A stretch of DNA of 64,000 nt from Tenrec ecaudatus (GCF_050624435.1 NC_134546.1:18375001-18439000); one strand, 5' to 3'; counted from the first letter of the stretch, positions 1-11,799 are shown. The notes: generated from the letters alone by a model not told the origin. Program-made: numbers and translations.

Positions 1-132
1 CTCTTTTGAGGTGAACAACCATCTGTAAACTATATCCACATTCATTCAGCCATGAGGGTAAAAGGCATGCATTAGTTTGTGGTTCAAAAAACAAACAGTT
101 CTTTGGATTTGGCAATTCCTACACACACTCGT

Positions 133-510
133 AGGAGCCTCGATGATGCAGTGATTTGGCGCTCAGCTGCCACCTGAGAGGTCATCAGTTTGAACCCACT
201 AGATCAGTGGTTCTCAACCTTCCTCATGCCACGACCCTTGAATACAGTTCCTCATTTTGTGGTGACCCCCATCCATAAAATTATTTTCGTTGCTACTTCA
301 CAACTGTAAGTTTGCTACTGTTATGAACGGCAAATATCTGATATGCAGGATGTATTAGGCGGCCCCTGTGAAAGGGTCATTCGACCCCCAAAGGGGTCGA
401 GATCCACAGGTTGAGAACCGCTGCACAGGGTGGATTCACAGGAGAAAGATGTGACCATCTGCTTCTGTAAAGATGACAACTTTGAAAAGCAATTCTCCAC
501 AGCCCTCTAG
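133..510 (+). mobile_element. AfroSINE, split by a SPIN element
   Basis: The left part (about 133-204) starts with the box-A-like head of the afrotherian tRNA-derived SINE and runs through its B-box-like 'ggtcatcagtttgaaccc'. The right part (424-510) continues with the 'ggagaaagatgtg' and 'ctgcttctgtaaagatgac' body. The two halves are separated by a hAT insertion at 205-423, so the SINE is the older element. Boundaries on the right are approximate. Confidence 0.8.
205..423. mobile_element. SPIN-type nonautonomous hAT transposon
   Basis: The ends are matching terminal inverted repeats: 'cagtggttctcaacct' on the left and 'aggttgagaaccgctg' on the right. The interior has the 'gacccccaaaggggtcg' palindrome typical of short SPIN copies. 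The flanking 8-mers cactagat and cacagggt agree at 5 of 8 positions, as expected for an aged hAT target-site duplication. SPIN is an hAT family spread horizontally among tetrapods. There is no coding capacity, so it was moved by a transposase supplied elsewhere. Confidence 0.85.
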
Positions 511-830
511 TCCCAATGCATCAAGCTGACTTCATAAGCAGTGTAAAATACTCACTATTGGGTAGTTCAAAATCACCTTTGGTCGATTTTTTTTAAGTAG
601 GGTGCATATTTTTCTTTGTGTCAATGTTTTCTCAATTTGGCAAAACATGGAAAAAAGATGAAAATACTAATCATTTTGAAATTTTTCTTTTGTTCTCCCA
701 TCAGTTTTGCCTCTCATGAGAGAAGAAAAGAGAAAGGAGGGTTAAGCCAGTGTTTTTCAAACTTGAGAAGTTGTGGACCCCTCTTCAGTCCCCTCAGGGA
801 TTCAAGAACCCTAGTCTGGACAACCTCGGA

Positions 831-1012
831 GCCCCGGTGGCCCAGTGGCTAAGTACATGGGCTGCTAATTGAAAGGTCATCAGTTAGAGCTCCCAGCTGA
901 CCCATGGGAGAAAGGTAATGTCAAACTGCTTTGTAAAGATTACAGCCTTAGTAACCCATTTTACTTTGTTCTCCAGGATTGCCATGAGCCAGAATCAACA
1001 CGAAGGCCCCAG
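831..1012 (+). mobile_element. AfroSINE
   Basis: The head 'agccccggtggcccagtgg' and the later body 'ttgtaaagattacagcctt' match the AfroSINE layout. The tail that normally reads like 'gagtcggaatcgactcgacgg' is decayed to 'gagccagaatcaacac'. Confidence 0.8.
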
Positions 1013-1945
1013 GTTTAGTCTGGACAGCACGGCTTTAAAGCTTAAATTGTTCTGACTTCCAAGTATTATTTGATACCTCTTCAATTATGAACAGAAAGAT
1101 TAACATCAACTCAAAAAGACAATGAATTGATCCAAGCAATCCCAAATACGCTTGTATTATAAAAAAAATACAAAAATTTAAATTTTTCATAGGCAACTCC
1201 TAAGATCCTAGAAACACAAGGATAAGTTACAAAAGAGAAAGAAAAAGAATGAGGGTTCCAGCTCATACACGCATGGTTTATTCCAAATAAACGCTGCTTA
1301 AACATGTCTTGGCCATCCAGGATGGCTGCAAAGTTATCTCAGTAAGATACTTGTCAGGGCGTCTTCCAAAATAAAGGGCCCACTCAAAAGAGCGGCTTCC
1401 AGAGACAGCTGGTGGGCTGGTTCAGTTCAAGGGGAGAAGTCAGCTCAAATGTCACAGTGACTGAGTGGGTAGGTGGGTGTGTGGAGGGGGGATTCCTAAC
1501 AGGTAATCTTCATAGAATTTCTGAAAGGACACCAGGCAATCACAGGGCAAGAAGCTTAAAGAAAATGGAAATCTACCTTGGCGAGGATGCCAGGAAAGCT
1601 GTCCAAGCAAAGGTTCTCCCCTTGCAGCAATGCACCTGTCCGTTCTTCAAGGGCAGTGAGGGCTGTCCTAACTAGCATTCAGTCGGGAAACCTTCCCCAT
1701 TAGCCCTACAAGCCTGATCTTTCTCCATCCAGTGTCTTTCTGTTTTCCAAACTCAAAGAACATTGGCAAGTAGCGTTATTTGTGCCCCTCGAGAACGCCA
1801 ACACCGCCTCTTTGACCTGGTGAAGAGTCAAGAGCACAAAGCCTTCCTTCGGAGAAGGGTAAGCCACCTTCACCCGTGTATGGCCCGAGATGGAGAAGGC
1901 ATGTGGCAGAACAATGCCTTCGCAGTTTAATATTTTGGTTATAAA
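1013..1945. other. Unassigned sequence, no gene seen
   Basis: I see no exon, RNA gene or recognisable repeat here. The short open frames lack family similarity and look like chance. The composition is ordinary AT-rich mammalian intergenic DNA. Confidence 0.5.
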
Positions 1946-2147
1946 GGCATCCTGGTGGCATAGTGCTTACGTGTTGGGCTGCAATCCACAGGGTCAGCAG
2001 TTCAAAACCACAAGCCACTCTGTAGGAAACAGACGGGACTTTCTACTTCCATAAAGAGTTACAGTCTTGGAAACTCACAGGGGCAGTTCTACCCTGTCCT
2101 ATAGGATTGCTAGGAGTCAGAACTGACTCCATGGCAGTGAGGGTAGT
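1946..2147 (+). mobile_element. AfroSINE
   Basis: It begins 'aggcatcctggtggcatag', passes through 'ggtcagcagttcaaaacc', and ends 'ggagtcagaactgactcc'. It is a nearly full-length copy. Confidence 0.85.
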
Positions 2148-2814
2148 TTTGGCATCATCATACCAATTCTTAGTATTTTCCCCGTATAGGAGTTAAGAGA
2201 TTACCCAGCTCCCTTGAGGGCTGTTAAAACACACCGATAATTACATTCAATGACCCACAAGCTGGAATGTCATCCAGCACCTGCACCCCACCCCCACTGT
2301 CGCCCCCATGCTAAGATAGCTTGGAATGGAGTCAGACTGAGTGTGACCACCGTAGACTTGTCTCAAGACCCTTCATTCATAACTCTTGGAATCTATCAAA
2401 CCTGAAGACCACCCTGCTTGCAGAAGAGGCTTTTTGTGAGACTCATTGCATGCTGCCCTTCTTGGGAATTGACTGCTATCACAATAAAACCTTACTTCAT
2501 TGCCCCCCCCACACACACACACCCCGCAACCCACCCTGCTTAGAGCATTGGCTCTTCATGACCGTCTGACCGGTCGAGTGGTGACAATCCTAAGAGTAGA
2601 AGCGAGGCCTGGTGATCTACTTCCCAAAATCATCAATGACAACTCTGGGTAATAACAATCCAATCCCATTGTGCACGGAGTTACCAAGAGTTGGAGCTGC
2701 CAACTCACTTGCAGCTAACAAAAAAAAAAACAAGGAAAACTATGTCTTTAGCATGTACAGTGAGAGAACAAACTTTTTGTCTCCCCCATAGGTAAGTCTA
2801 TAGACTGAAATGTC
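2148..2814. other. Unassigned stretch with a C/A-rich run and a degenerate SINE-like piece
   Basis: It holds a short C/CA-rich run near 2500-2527. A piece at about 2563-2730 ends in 'cagctaacaaaaaaaa', which resembles an RTE- or SINE-type 3' tail followed by an A-run. Nothing looks coding. Confidence 0.4.
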
Positions 2815-3018
2815 TCTTCAAACTCACCACCATCAAGTCAACTCTGACCCTCAGTGACCCTCTAGGTCAAGGTAGAGCTGCCCCTGTGGGTTTCCAAGAC
2901 TGTAAAACTTTATAGGAGTAGAGAGCCCCGCCTTTCTCCTGTGGAGCAGCTGGTGGTTTCAAACTGCTGACTTCTCAGTTAGCAGCGCAATGTGCAACCA
3001 CTGTACCACCGGGGCCCC
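2815..3018 (-). mobile_element. AfroSINE, antisense
   Basis: Read on the minus strand it starts with the SINE head (complement of 'gtaccaccggggcccc') and ends with the complement of 'catcaagtcaactctgac'. It is complete over about 200 bp. Confidence 0.85.
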
Positions 3019-4040
3019 TGAAATGTCTCTTACAGTTCTTATTTATTCTCAGAAGAAAGATGCATGTTTTCAACCAAGGATTCGCCCACAGGAGATCACA
3101 AAACTAGAGCCGTTGTGAAGGTGCCAACCTAATTTCGACATCTCATGTAGGAACACAGGCTGGGAGGACCCACGGGTGTCACAGGGCGAGTCCTATGTAA
3201 AACCAGGTTCCCTAAATTTTGGACCAGGTCAGTGGCACCTGGGACTGCATTCACCAAGCAAAAGTGGAGATGAGTGGCTTTAGAAACGGATTTATCCCTT
3301 CCATCCAGCATTCCTGATCGGAGATGAGCAGGACTGGGTTGGAAAGAAAGGCTCTCTTTGAACCCCTGCCCATCTTTGGCATCAAATTCCAATGGCAGTT
3401 ATAAGTCACTCTGTAGTGTCTGTGGCCTATGAGTCTCATTAAACTTGACAGCCTGGACTAAGCTGAGCTTTGGGGAATAAAATGAAATGTGTGACTTTGG
3501 GGGTGAGACCAGGTGAAGAGCTTGGAGGACGTACGTAATAGCAAAGTGCAGGGCAGCAGTGGTTTGGAGTAAAGGACAAGCTGACAAAAGTGACAGCAGT
3601 GCCATTCCTTAGAGAGCCCTCCAAATCCTTGAGTAAGAGCACCTGTGCTCTCTAGGCTGCGGAGAACAGGAGAGCTAATATTGAGTGTGAGAGACTGGGT
3701 CTCAGGAGAACCATCGCGTGCTGCTTAGAAAAGTCCCGCTGCTTCTTGAACTCCTTGGTAAAATAAAAGCTCTTAAAACAGAAGCTCGCGGTCAAAGTGA
3801 GGCATAGTCTAATATTTCTAATAACTAGGTTCCACAATTTTCTAGGGACCAAAAAAAAAAAAAGAACAATAGCAGTAATAGGAAACCTGTCAGATGGAAT
3901 CCTGCTACCCTGTCAACCAAAATGGCCTTTCTGCTGTTGTGGATGTCTGTCATGACTTTGTCAATGACATCTGACTCCTAAGGTTCATCTAGGAATGACC
4001 TGTTTCTTGTGGCCACGGCTCTCTAAAACTTTTTTATAGG
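3019..4040. other. Unassigned sequence, no gene seen
   Basis: Several antisense open frames of 60-90 codons cross this stretch, but none resembles a known protein or has splice-site support. An A-run lies near 3849-3862. I see no repeat that I can name. Confidence 0.45.
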
Positions 4041-4185
4041 TACGGGACAGTAGAGCAAATGCTTTGAAAATGATGAGGGCAAAGAATGTACAGATGTGCT
4101 TTACACAATTGATGTATGTATGGATTGTGATGCGAGTTGTATGAGTCCCTAATAAAATGTTTATAAATAAATGAATGGTACAGTG
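4041..4185 (+). mobile_element. Truncated L1 3' end
   Basis: It carries the recurrent L1 3' terminus of this genome: 'gtacagatgtgctttacac', then 'ttgtatgagtccctaataaa' and an A-rich tail. It is a severely 5'-truncated insertion. Confidence 0.85.
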
Positions 4186-4299
4186 AATTACTTAACTCTA
4201 TGACTTCTACAAATGGATTAGGTGGAACTATGCAAATGGGTTCTTGTAACTCCTCAAAGAAATTGAATGGCATTATGACTAATGCAAATAGGGTGCATG

Positions 4300-5420
4300 A
4301 TGCTCTCATGGGAGATGCTCCCTTCAGTCAGCCCCAACTCACTGCGACCTGGACACAGCATAAGAAAACACTGCCCCGTGGGCACCATCCTCACTAATTT
4401 CATGTTTGAGCGTACTGTGTCAGTCCATCTCATTGAAGGTCTTCCTCTACTTCTGGGACTCTGCTTTACCAAGCACGATGTCCTTTTCCCAGGGACTCGT
4501 TGTTCCTGACAACAGGTCCTGAGTCCTGAGACTGAGTGTCACCAGCCTCACTTCCTTGAATCATTCTGACCGCACTTCCTCCAACAGTTTTGTTTGTTCT
4601 TCGGACAGTCCATGGTGTTTTCTTTATTTTTTTAAATCATTTTATTAGGGGCTCATACAGCTCTTGTCACTATACATACATCAGTTGTGTAAAACACATC
4701 TGTACATTCATTGCCCTCATTCTCAAAACATTTGCTCTCCACTTAAACCCTTGGCATCAGATCCTCATTTTCTCCCTCCCTCCCCGCTCCCCCCTCTCTC
4801 ATGAACCCTTGATAATTTATAAATTATTATTTTGTCATAGCTTGCCCTGTCCAACGTCTCCCTTCACCCACTTTTCTGTTGTCCATCCCCCAGGGAGGAG
4901 CTCAGGGGAGAGAGGGAGGTAGGGGGAAGGAAGTGGTGTTAACAAACCCAGGGACAAGGGAACAAGTCCATGGTGTTTTCAATATTCTTTTCCAACATCA
5001 TAACTCAAAGGCACCCATGCTTCTCCACTCTTCCTTCTTCATTGTGCAGCTTTTCCATACAGTTTGCTAGTGTCCTGACTGCAATCTCACAATATAACAT
5101 TGCTCCACTTCACCTGGGCTGCCGTTCCTCCTTCCCTACTGGTTCTGCATTTTGTACTTGGACAAATGCTGCCCTTTTTGATTCAGAATGGTTGATTAGT
5201 CTAAGGAAGGTGCACAGTTTGGCGGAGGGGAGGGGGGGGAGACGGAGATGGAGCAGGACCAAGCAGCATTTCTGTTGTGCAGAAGGTCGCTATAGGTCAG
5301 AACCACCTCAATAGCAACAACAACATACTCAAGGTTTCGCTCTGTGTGCATGGGTCGCTATGAGTCAGAACCACCTTGATAGCACCTAACCCCACACCGC
5401 CACAACCACAACCACATACT
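4300..5420 (-). mobile_element. RTE/BovB-type LINE 3' region, antisense
   Basis: The stretches 4326-4621 and 4980-5240 match, in antisense, the noncoding 3' part of RTE elements that recurs elsewhere in the window (for example 13905-14330). A short sense-strand RTE terminus lies near 5250-5340, with 'gtcgctataggtcagaacc' followed by a caa-rich tail. The element is interrupted by an antisense L1 at 4622-4964. Confidence 0.65.
4622..4964 (-). mobile_element. L1 3' end inserted in an RTE element, 15-bp TSD
   Basis: This is antisense L1 3' terminus, starting with the complement of the poly(A) region ('aaatcattttattaggggctc'-like). It is flanked by exact copies of agtccatggtgtttt at 4607-4621 and 4965-4979. 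The duplication shows target-primed reverse transcription into the older RTE remnant. Confidence 0.88.
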
Positions 5421-5539
5421 CAAGGTTGTGCTTTGGCTCTCATGGGTTTGTTTCCATTTTCTTCAGCATCAATTTGAACTTATGTTCATATGCGTCTGTT
5501 CCGCAGTGGGAACCTGGCCCTGTTGACTGATAACACTGA

Positions 5540-5830
5540 GCTGCTATATCATCTTCCTACAAGTGTAGTTGATTTGATTCTTGTGTATTCCATCCAGCAA
5601 GGTCCAAATATATAGTCACCATTTATGTCGTTGAAAAGGATATTTGCAGTAATAAATCCTTGATCTTGCAAAAAAAAATCTATCATGGAATCTCTGATAT
5701 AGTTTCCAGCACCAGAACAATATTTTCCAACTACCAGTCCTTCATTGCTTCTGATTTTCTCACCAGTAATTATCAATGCATACTGATTATGTGTTTGCTC
5801 AGTTTCAATGTATAGTCACTTAGACTATAT
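5540..5830 (-). pseudogene. RTE endonuclease-domain fragment
   Basis: Minus-strand translation of 5549-5776 resembles the end of the apurinic endonuclease domain of RTE/BovB LINEs, with a 'WMEYTRIKST' motif also seen at 21200-21235 on the plus strand. It is a short fragment with no continuous frame beyond about 75 codons. Confidence 0.7.
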
Positions 5831-6485
5831 CTGGTTTCTCTCTGCTCCAGTCTAAGTGACTTAATTTATTCCTTCTTCAATTGTTTCCAATTCAGAGCTC
5901 ATTTTGTAATTTTATTTTCACTATTTTGCACTTTTAGTTTTAAATATATCAGACAAGGAATTTCTTTACCTGATTTTGGAGAGATCTTTGTCACCCTTTC
6001 CTCAAGTTCTTTCTAATAATAAACAAACCCCCTTATCAGATCCTTTTTATTTTTCACCTAACAATGTTCTCCATAGAGAATTTCTTTGTTTCTCTCCAAG
6101 ATGTATGAACATTTGAAAAATCAGTGGGGGGCTGGCCCCAATCCCAACTACTAAGTGGACACCTTTCTCTTCCCGCAACAGAATTTATTTCAAAGAATGG
6201 CATTGAATCTGCAGCTCTGAGAGAGGGACATATCTGATCGGAGCACAAGGGTGCTGATGAAGGGGGAGGAGGAGAGGGTGGAGTCCATGCTGGCCCACAA
6301 GGCCGTGAGGAGGATGTTCCCAATTAGAGCAGCCAGTCCACAGAGAGGACCACGTGGCCAGCCCCACTATGAGACATGACGCCCCTCACTGGCCCATAGC
6401 CCTACATGGGACAACATCAGAGACACAGTGTGGGAATTGCACCTGATCTGATCCCGCCACACCGAGGCAAAACACTAAGGGGGTG

Positions 6486-6968
6486 TGCTATAGTTTATTG
6501 TGCCAGCCTGGCCGATAAACACAAGTAGGATCAAATGAAGGGCAGAGGGATAAATGGCTTGATGAGCCTCACCTTGGTTGTTCTGTGCCTCAGTTTAAAG
6601 GGGACTGTGTCACTGTGGACTCTGTCTCTGTAAGTTGAAGTCCCTTTAAGCCCACATGATTGGAATGTTCATCTCTGGAGCTGGGGACTGACAGTTGTTG
6701 ACAGTTGGGGACCGGCCTTGCTGTTTGCTGCCTGTATATATATAGCCCAGCTCTCTCTATAGAAGGGGACTGGCAACTGGCAGCTCTCAAGCCTTGAAGG
6801 ACTGTTAGTGTCTCACTGCTATATAATTTAACTGTTAATTTCTTGTATTATCTATCTGTATATAATTTAACGGTTCATTTCTTGAATTATATATTTATCT
6901 TTATAAATATATTTATATATAATTACTAGCAATCTGGTTTGTCTCTCTAGAGAACCCTGTCCAATACA
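6486..6968. mobile_element. Solo LTR with 5-bp TSD, probably ERVL-like
   Basis: The element starts TG (tgctatag) and ends CA (ccaataca). It is flanked by exact gggtg at 6481-6485 and 6969-6973, which is LTR-retrovirus behaviour. Read on the minus strand its start, 'ggttctctagagagac', resembles MLT2-type ERVL LTRs, and an AATAAA lies near that strand's 3' end (6493-6498). On the plus strand a TATA-rich run sits near 6735. The flanking L1 sequence continues across it, so it is an insertion into L1. No internal viral genes remain. Confidence 0.75.
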
Positions 6969-7286
6969 GGGTGCAACAGAACAGCAAGGGAATGGAGCGG
7001 CAAGGTCCCCAGGGAATGCTGAAGGTGGACTTTGGGGCCAGCACGTGATGCCCCAACAGACTGGACTGGAAAACGCTCCTAAAGGCCAACAAACGATCCT
7101 TGAACTAAATACAAGCTTTTCTTTCTTCTTGTGTTTTGTTTTGTCATTGGTTTGTTGTTACTGTTTTGCTGTATATTGTTGCTTGGTTTTGTTCTGTCTT
7201 GTTTTTGTGCATGTTATTATCTCCACAGGTCTGTCTAAATAAGATAGGCTGGATGAACAATCTGAAGGAGAAAACAATGGGACCAA

Positions 7287-8479
7287 GCAACAAAGTCCAC
7301 ATGGAAGAACACACCAGCCTGTGTGATCGAGTGTTCCTGAAGGGATCAGTTACCAGAACAAAAAATCATATCATTGACTGCACACCTCCATGATAGGATC
7401 GCTGAAGACAAATGGGTGCATAAGCAAATGTGATGAAGAAAGCTGATGGTGTCCGGCTATCAAAAGAGATAGTGTCTGGGGTCTTAAAGGCTTGAAGATA
7501 AACAAGCGGCCATCTCGCTCAGAAACAAATAAGCCCACATGGAAGAAGCACACCGGCCAGTGCGATCACGAGGTGCCAAGGGACCAGGTATAAGGCACCA
7601 TGCAAAAAAAAAAAGATATGTGTGTATGTATATATATGTGTGTGTGTATGTAAGTGTATATGTGTGTATATGTATATATATGTGTGTGTGTATATATATA
7701 TATATACCATATTAAATGAAGGGGGAAGTGCAGAGTGGAGACCCAAGGCCCAAGTGTCAGCCAATGGAGATCCCCTCATAGAGGGGTTTAGGAGAGGAGA
7801 TGGGTTAATTAGGGTGCGAGGTAGTACCGATGAAGAACACAGCTTTCCCCCAGATCCTGGATGCTTCCTCCCCCCAACTACCATGATCCGAATTCTACCT
7901 TGCAGGCCTGGATAGGACAGAGGCTGTACACTGGTACATATGAGGGCTGGAGGTACAGGGAATCCAGGGTGGATGATACCTTCAGGACCAAGGGTGTGAG
8001 GGGCAATGCTGGGAGAGTGGAGGGTGAGTGGGTTGGAAAGGGGGAACTGATTACAAGGATCCACATGTGACCTCTTCCCTGGGAGAGGGACAGCAGAGAA
8101 GGGGTGGAAGGGAGACTCCGGATAGGGCAAGATATGACAAAATAACGAGGTATAAATTACCAAGGGCACATGAGGGAGGGGGGATAGGGGAGGGAGGGGG
8201 AAAAAAAGAGGACCTGATGCAAGGGGCTTAAGTGGAGAGCAAATGCTTTGAGAATGATTGGGGCAGGGAATGTATGGATGTGCTTTATACAATTGATGTA
8301 TGTATATGTATGAACTGTGATAAGAGTTGTATGAGTCCCTAATAAAATGTAAAAAAAGAAAAGAGAAAAAAATTGATTAGGGCAAAGACTGTACAGATGT
8401 GCTTTATACAATTGATGTATGTATATGTATGAACTGTGATAAGAGTTCTATGAGCCCCAATAAATTGTTTTAAAAAAAA
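7287..8479 (+). mobile_element. L1 3' end (1.2 kb) with dimeric tail, 18-bp TSD
   Basis: It is flanked by exact agaaaacaatgggaccaa at 7269-7286 and 8480-8497, interrupting the older L1 3' UTR. It contains two partial copies of the ~235-bp 3' UTR unit (about 7290-7395 and 7415-7600). The L1 terminus occurs twice: once ending 'aataaaatgtaaaaaaag' (about 8230-8372) and again at 8373-8479. Both terminal copies lie inside one TSD, so they moved together. Confidence 0.88.
7616..7707. repeat. (TG/TA)n microsatellite
   Basis: It is an alternating purine-pyrimidine run of tg and ta dinucleotides of about 90 bp inside the L1 insertion. It can be expected to vary in length between individuals. Confidence 0.9.
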
Positions 8480-10055
8480 AGAAAACAATGGGACCAACAG
8501 TTCCGGGAGGACATGGGAGAGGGGGGCGTGGGAGGAAAGGTAGTGGACAAACCCAGGGACAAGGGAACAACAAGTGACCCAAATTGGTGGTGAGGAGGGT
8601 GAGGAGGCCTGGTAGGGCATGACCAAGGGTAATGTAACTGAGAGGAATTACTGAAACCCAAATGAAGGCTGAGCATGATAGTGGGACAAGAGGAAAGTGA
8701 AAGGAAATAGAGGAAAGAGCTAGGAGGTAAAGCATTTATAGAGGTCTAAATACAGGCATGTACAAATGTAAATATATTTATATATGAGGATGTGGAAATA
8801 GATCTATGTGCCTATATTTATAGGTTTAGTATTAAGGTAGCAGAGGGACATTGGGCCTCCAATCAAGTACTCCCTCAATGTAAGAACACTTTCTTCTATT
8901 AAATTGGCATTCTATGATGTTCACCCTCCCGACACAACTGCTGAATACAAAGCAGGTGAATAAGCAAATGTGGTGAAGAAAGCTGATGGTGCCCAGCAAT
9001 CAAAAGATATAGCATCTGGGGTCTTAAAGGTAAAAAGGTAAAAAAGCAGCCATCTAGCTCAGAAGCAACAAAGCCCACATGGAAGAAGCACACGAGCCTG
9101 TGTGATCACAAGGTGCTGAAGGGATCAGTTATAAGGCATCAAAGAACAAAAAAATATCATTGTGTGCTCACCTCCATGATAAGATCGCTAAAGACAAATG
9201 GGTGCATAAGCAAATGTGGTAAAGAAAGCTGATGGTGTCTGGCTATCAAAAGATATAGCATCTGGGGTCTTAAAAGCTTGAAGGTAAACAAGCAGTCATC
9301 TAACTCAGAAGCAACAAAGCCCACATGGAAGAAGCACACCAGCCTGCGCGATCACAAGGTGTCAAAGGGATTAGGTATCAGGCATCATCAGAACAAAAAG
9401 TCTTACCATAGTGAATGAGGGGGGACGTGCGGAGTAGAGACCCAAGGCCCATTTGTAGGCCACTGGACACCCCTTACCAAAGGGTTGTGGAGAGGAGACG
9501 AGTCAGAGTACAGTGTAGCAATGATGAAACAGAACTTTCCTCTAGTTCCTAAATACTTCCCCACCTCCCCCCCCACCCCACTATCATGATCTCAATTCTA
9601 CCTTGCAAGTCTGGCTAGACCAGAGGATGTACAGTGGTACAGATAGGAACTGGAAACACAGGGAATCCAGGATGGATGATCCCTTCAGGACCAGTGGTGT
9701 GAGTGGCGATACTGGGAGGGTAATAGGAGGGTGGGTTGGAAAGGGGGAAACAATTACAAGGATCTGCATGTGACCTCCTCTCTGGGGGACAACAGAAGAG
9801 TGGGTGAAGAGAGACGTCGGACAGGGTAAGATATGACAAAATAATTAATGAATTATCAAGGGCTCATGAGGGAGGGGGGAGCGAGGAAGGAGGGGGGAAA
9901 TGAGGGCCTGATGCCAAGGGCTTAAGTGGAGAACAAATGTTTTGAGAAGGATGAGGGCAATGAATGTACAAATGTGCTTTACATAATTGATGTATGTACG
10001 GACAGTGATAAGAGTTGTATGGGCCCCTAATAAAACAATAAAAAAGAGGAAATCA

Positions 10056-10744
10056 CAGGGGAAACATAAAACATTTTTTGAAAAGCCAGAGATGATATTT
10101 TGAACCACAAAGGAAGAGGTGAGGAAAAAAAGATCCATATTAGAAACCTTCAACTTTCACTGCTAAAAATTGAAGCATCTGTCACAAAACTTGGAGCGGA
10201 AAAATTCTAAGTTTTATGATCCAAATTCCAGTCCTTTAATTCAAGAGTCCGAAGCAAGGTAATTCCGTCTTCCCTGGACTGTTCTTCCCTCCTGTATTCG
10301 CCCTTTAGAACCAACTCGACGTCAGACAAACATCAGCCTTCTCTGAAAAACTACCTGCATCGGTTCCTGTGCCTGCTGTCACGAAGCACCACAAAGTGGT
10401 GACTCTGGCGGCCAGAGGCCTAAAACCACTTTCCCTGCTGTAAACGCAAGGTGTCAGCAAGGCCGGGGCCTTCGGGAAGCATCTTTCACTGTCTGTCTTT
10501 TCCAGCTTCTGGAGACTACCGGCCTTCTGCTTTCTTGGTCACATTCCCCTCCCTTTTGGAGTCACATCTCCCTGGGCCTCCCTATCAAACTCCCTAGTCG
10601 CCCCTTGGAGAAAGATGAAGTTTCCATCTCCTGTGGATTTTCAGCCTGGGAAACCCTAGGGAGTAGTTCTGTTTCATGATGGGGCTTCAAAAACTTTGTG
10701 GGGAATTCCATTATCTTTTAATTCCATGTTTCCATGAACTTTTT
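10056..10744. other. Unassigned sequence, no gene seen
   Basis: It has moderate GC and no open frame of note or recognisable repeat. It may be a piece of original intergenic DNA between PPM1G and NRBP1. Confidence 0.4.
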
Positions 10745-10910
10745 TTTTTCTTTAAATCATTTTATTGGTGGCTCTTACAGCTCTTATAACATTCCATACA
10801 TCAATTGGATCAAGCAGATGTGTACATATGTTGCCCACCATCATTTTCTAAACATTTAATTTCAATGTGAGCCTTTGGTATCAGCTCCTCTTTTTTCCCT
10901 CTCTCCCCAC
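10745..10910 (-). mobile_element. L1 3' end, antisense, with TSD
   Basis: A T-run followed by the complement of the L1 terminus ('tcattttattggtggctc'). The flanks repeat ttccatgaactttt at 10730-10744 and 10911-10924. It is a very short, 5'-truncated insertion. Confidence 0.85.
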
Positions 10911-10924
10911 TTCCATGAACTTTT

Positions 10925-11504
10925 GAAGCACCCTGGTACGGTCACATTTAGGATTCACTCTGATAATCCAGGATAATCTTCCCATCTCAAAATCCTTCTT
11001 TTAATCACCTCTTCAAAGTCCCGTTTATCACATAAAGTGAGAGGTAGGATTCTAGCAATAAGGATGTGCATATCTTTGGGGCTCGGTCATTACTCAGCCC
11101 ACCCTACTCTCCTAATAAAATCTTTCTCCCGTGAAGTCAATCAAATCTTTCCCTAAGGGACTTTACACAAACTTCCGTGGTTGCAGTTATTAACTGCAAT
11201 ACTATTTTTTGCTTACACAAATATCTTCTCAAATAGACATAATCTGTTTGAGGACAGGAACTTTGCCTTATTCATGTTACACTACTGCCACACATAGCAC
11301 TGTGTCTATGGCACAAAAATGAATGTTTAAGTACATTAATATTGATCTCTGACTCAGGCTTGGCAATCCACGTGTGGGCTGTGGAGTCGTGGAGTCAGAC
11401 TCAAGGACAACAAAGCACACACCTCATGCTGCTGACTCCATGGAGTGGAACCCCACATTCCCATGGGAGGAGAACCGTGGCACACGGCTTAACCACTTAT
11501 AGCT
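10925..11504. other. Unassigned sequence, no gene seen
   Basis: AT-rich, without exons. Faint SINE-like pieces occur after about 11430, but they are too decayed to place. Confidence 0.4.
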
Positions 11505-11725
11505 GTCAGTCAATTCTGACTCCCAGCAGCCCTATACAGCAGGCTAGAACTGTTCTCTCGGGTCCCCAGGCTGCACATCATTTTCTTTTCTTTCTTTTTT
11601 TTTTTTAGGCTGTACATCTTTATAGGAACGGACAGCCTCGTCTTTCTCCCAGGGAACAGCTACAGGGGTTTGAAGCACCAACCTTGTGGTGAGCAGCCCA
11701 GTGCTGAAGCTACTATGTCACTTCA
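11505..11725 (-). mobile_element. AfroSINE, antisense, decayed
   Basis: It has the complement of the SINE tail ('gtcagtcaattctgactcc') and body ('aggaacggacagcctcgtc', 'tttctcccagggaac'). A pyrimidine-rich run (11580-11607) with a partial repeat of 'aggctg.acatc' interrupts it. Confidence 0.65.
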
Positions 11726-11799
11726 CAGAAGCAGACCACCAGCCTTTTATCTGGGGTGTCACTGGGTGAGTTTGAATGGCCACCCTTTAGGTTAGTAAA

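Larger units (their letters stand above)
6060..10055 (+). mobile_element. Old L1 3' UTR, interrupted by an LTR and a younger L1
   Basis: The stretches 6060-6485, 6974-7286 and 8480-10055 join into one L1 3' UTR, ending 'cccctaataaaacaataaaa'. A unit of roughly 235 bp, containing 'tagcatctggggtcttaaa' and 'cccacatggaagaagcacac', occurs twice in tandem (about 8955-9165 and 9195-9395). No ORF2 coding part is attached. Two later insertions lie inside it: a solo LTR and a 1.2-kb L1 3' end. Confidence 0.8.

Noticed and set aside
133-204. tRNA gene from A-box and B-box-like motifs
   Set aside because: The motifs belong to the tRNA-derived head of AfroSINE. No cloverleaf with an acceptor stem can be completed.
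7519-8292. 257-codon minus-strand open frame
   Set aside because: It is the complement of L1 3' UTR and a (TG/TA)n microsatellite. The same antisense 'protein' recurs at every L1 3' end in the window.
8899-9395. CRISPR-like or satellite array from repeated units
   Set aside because: There are only two units of about 235 bp, both within an L1 3' UTR. The genome is mammalian, so CRISPR does not apply.
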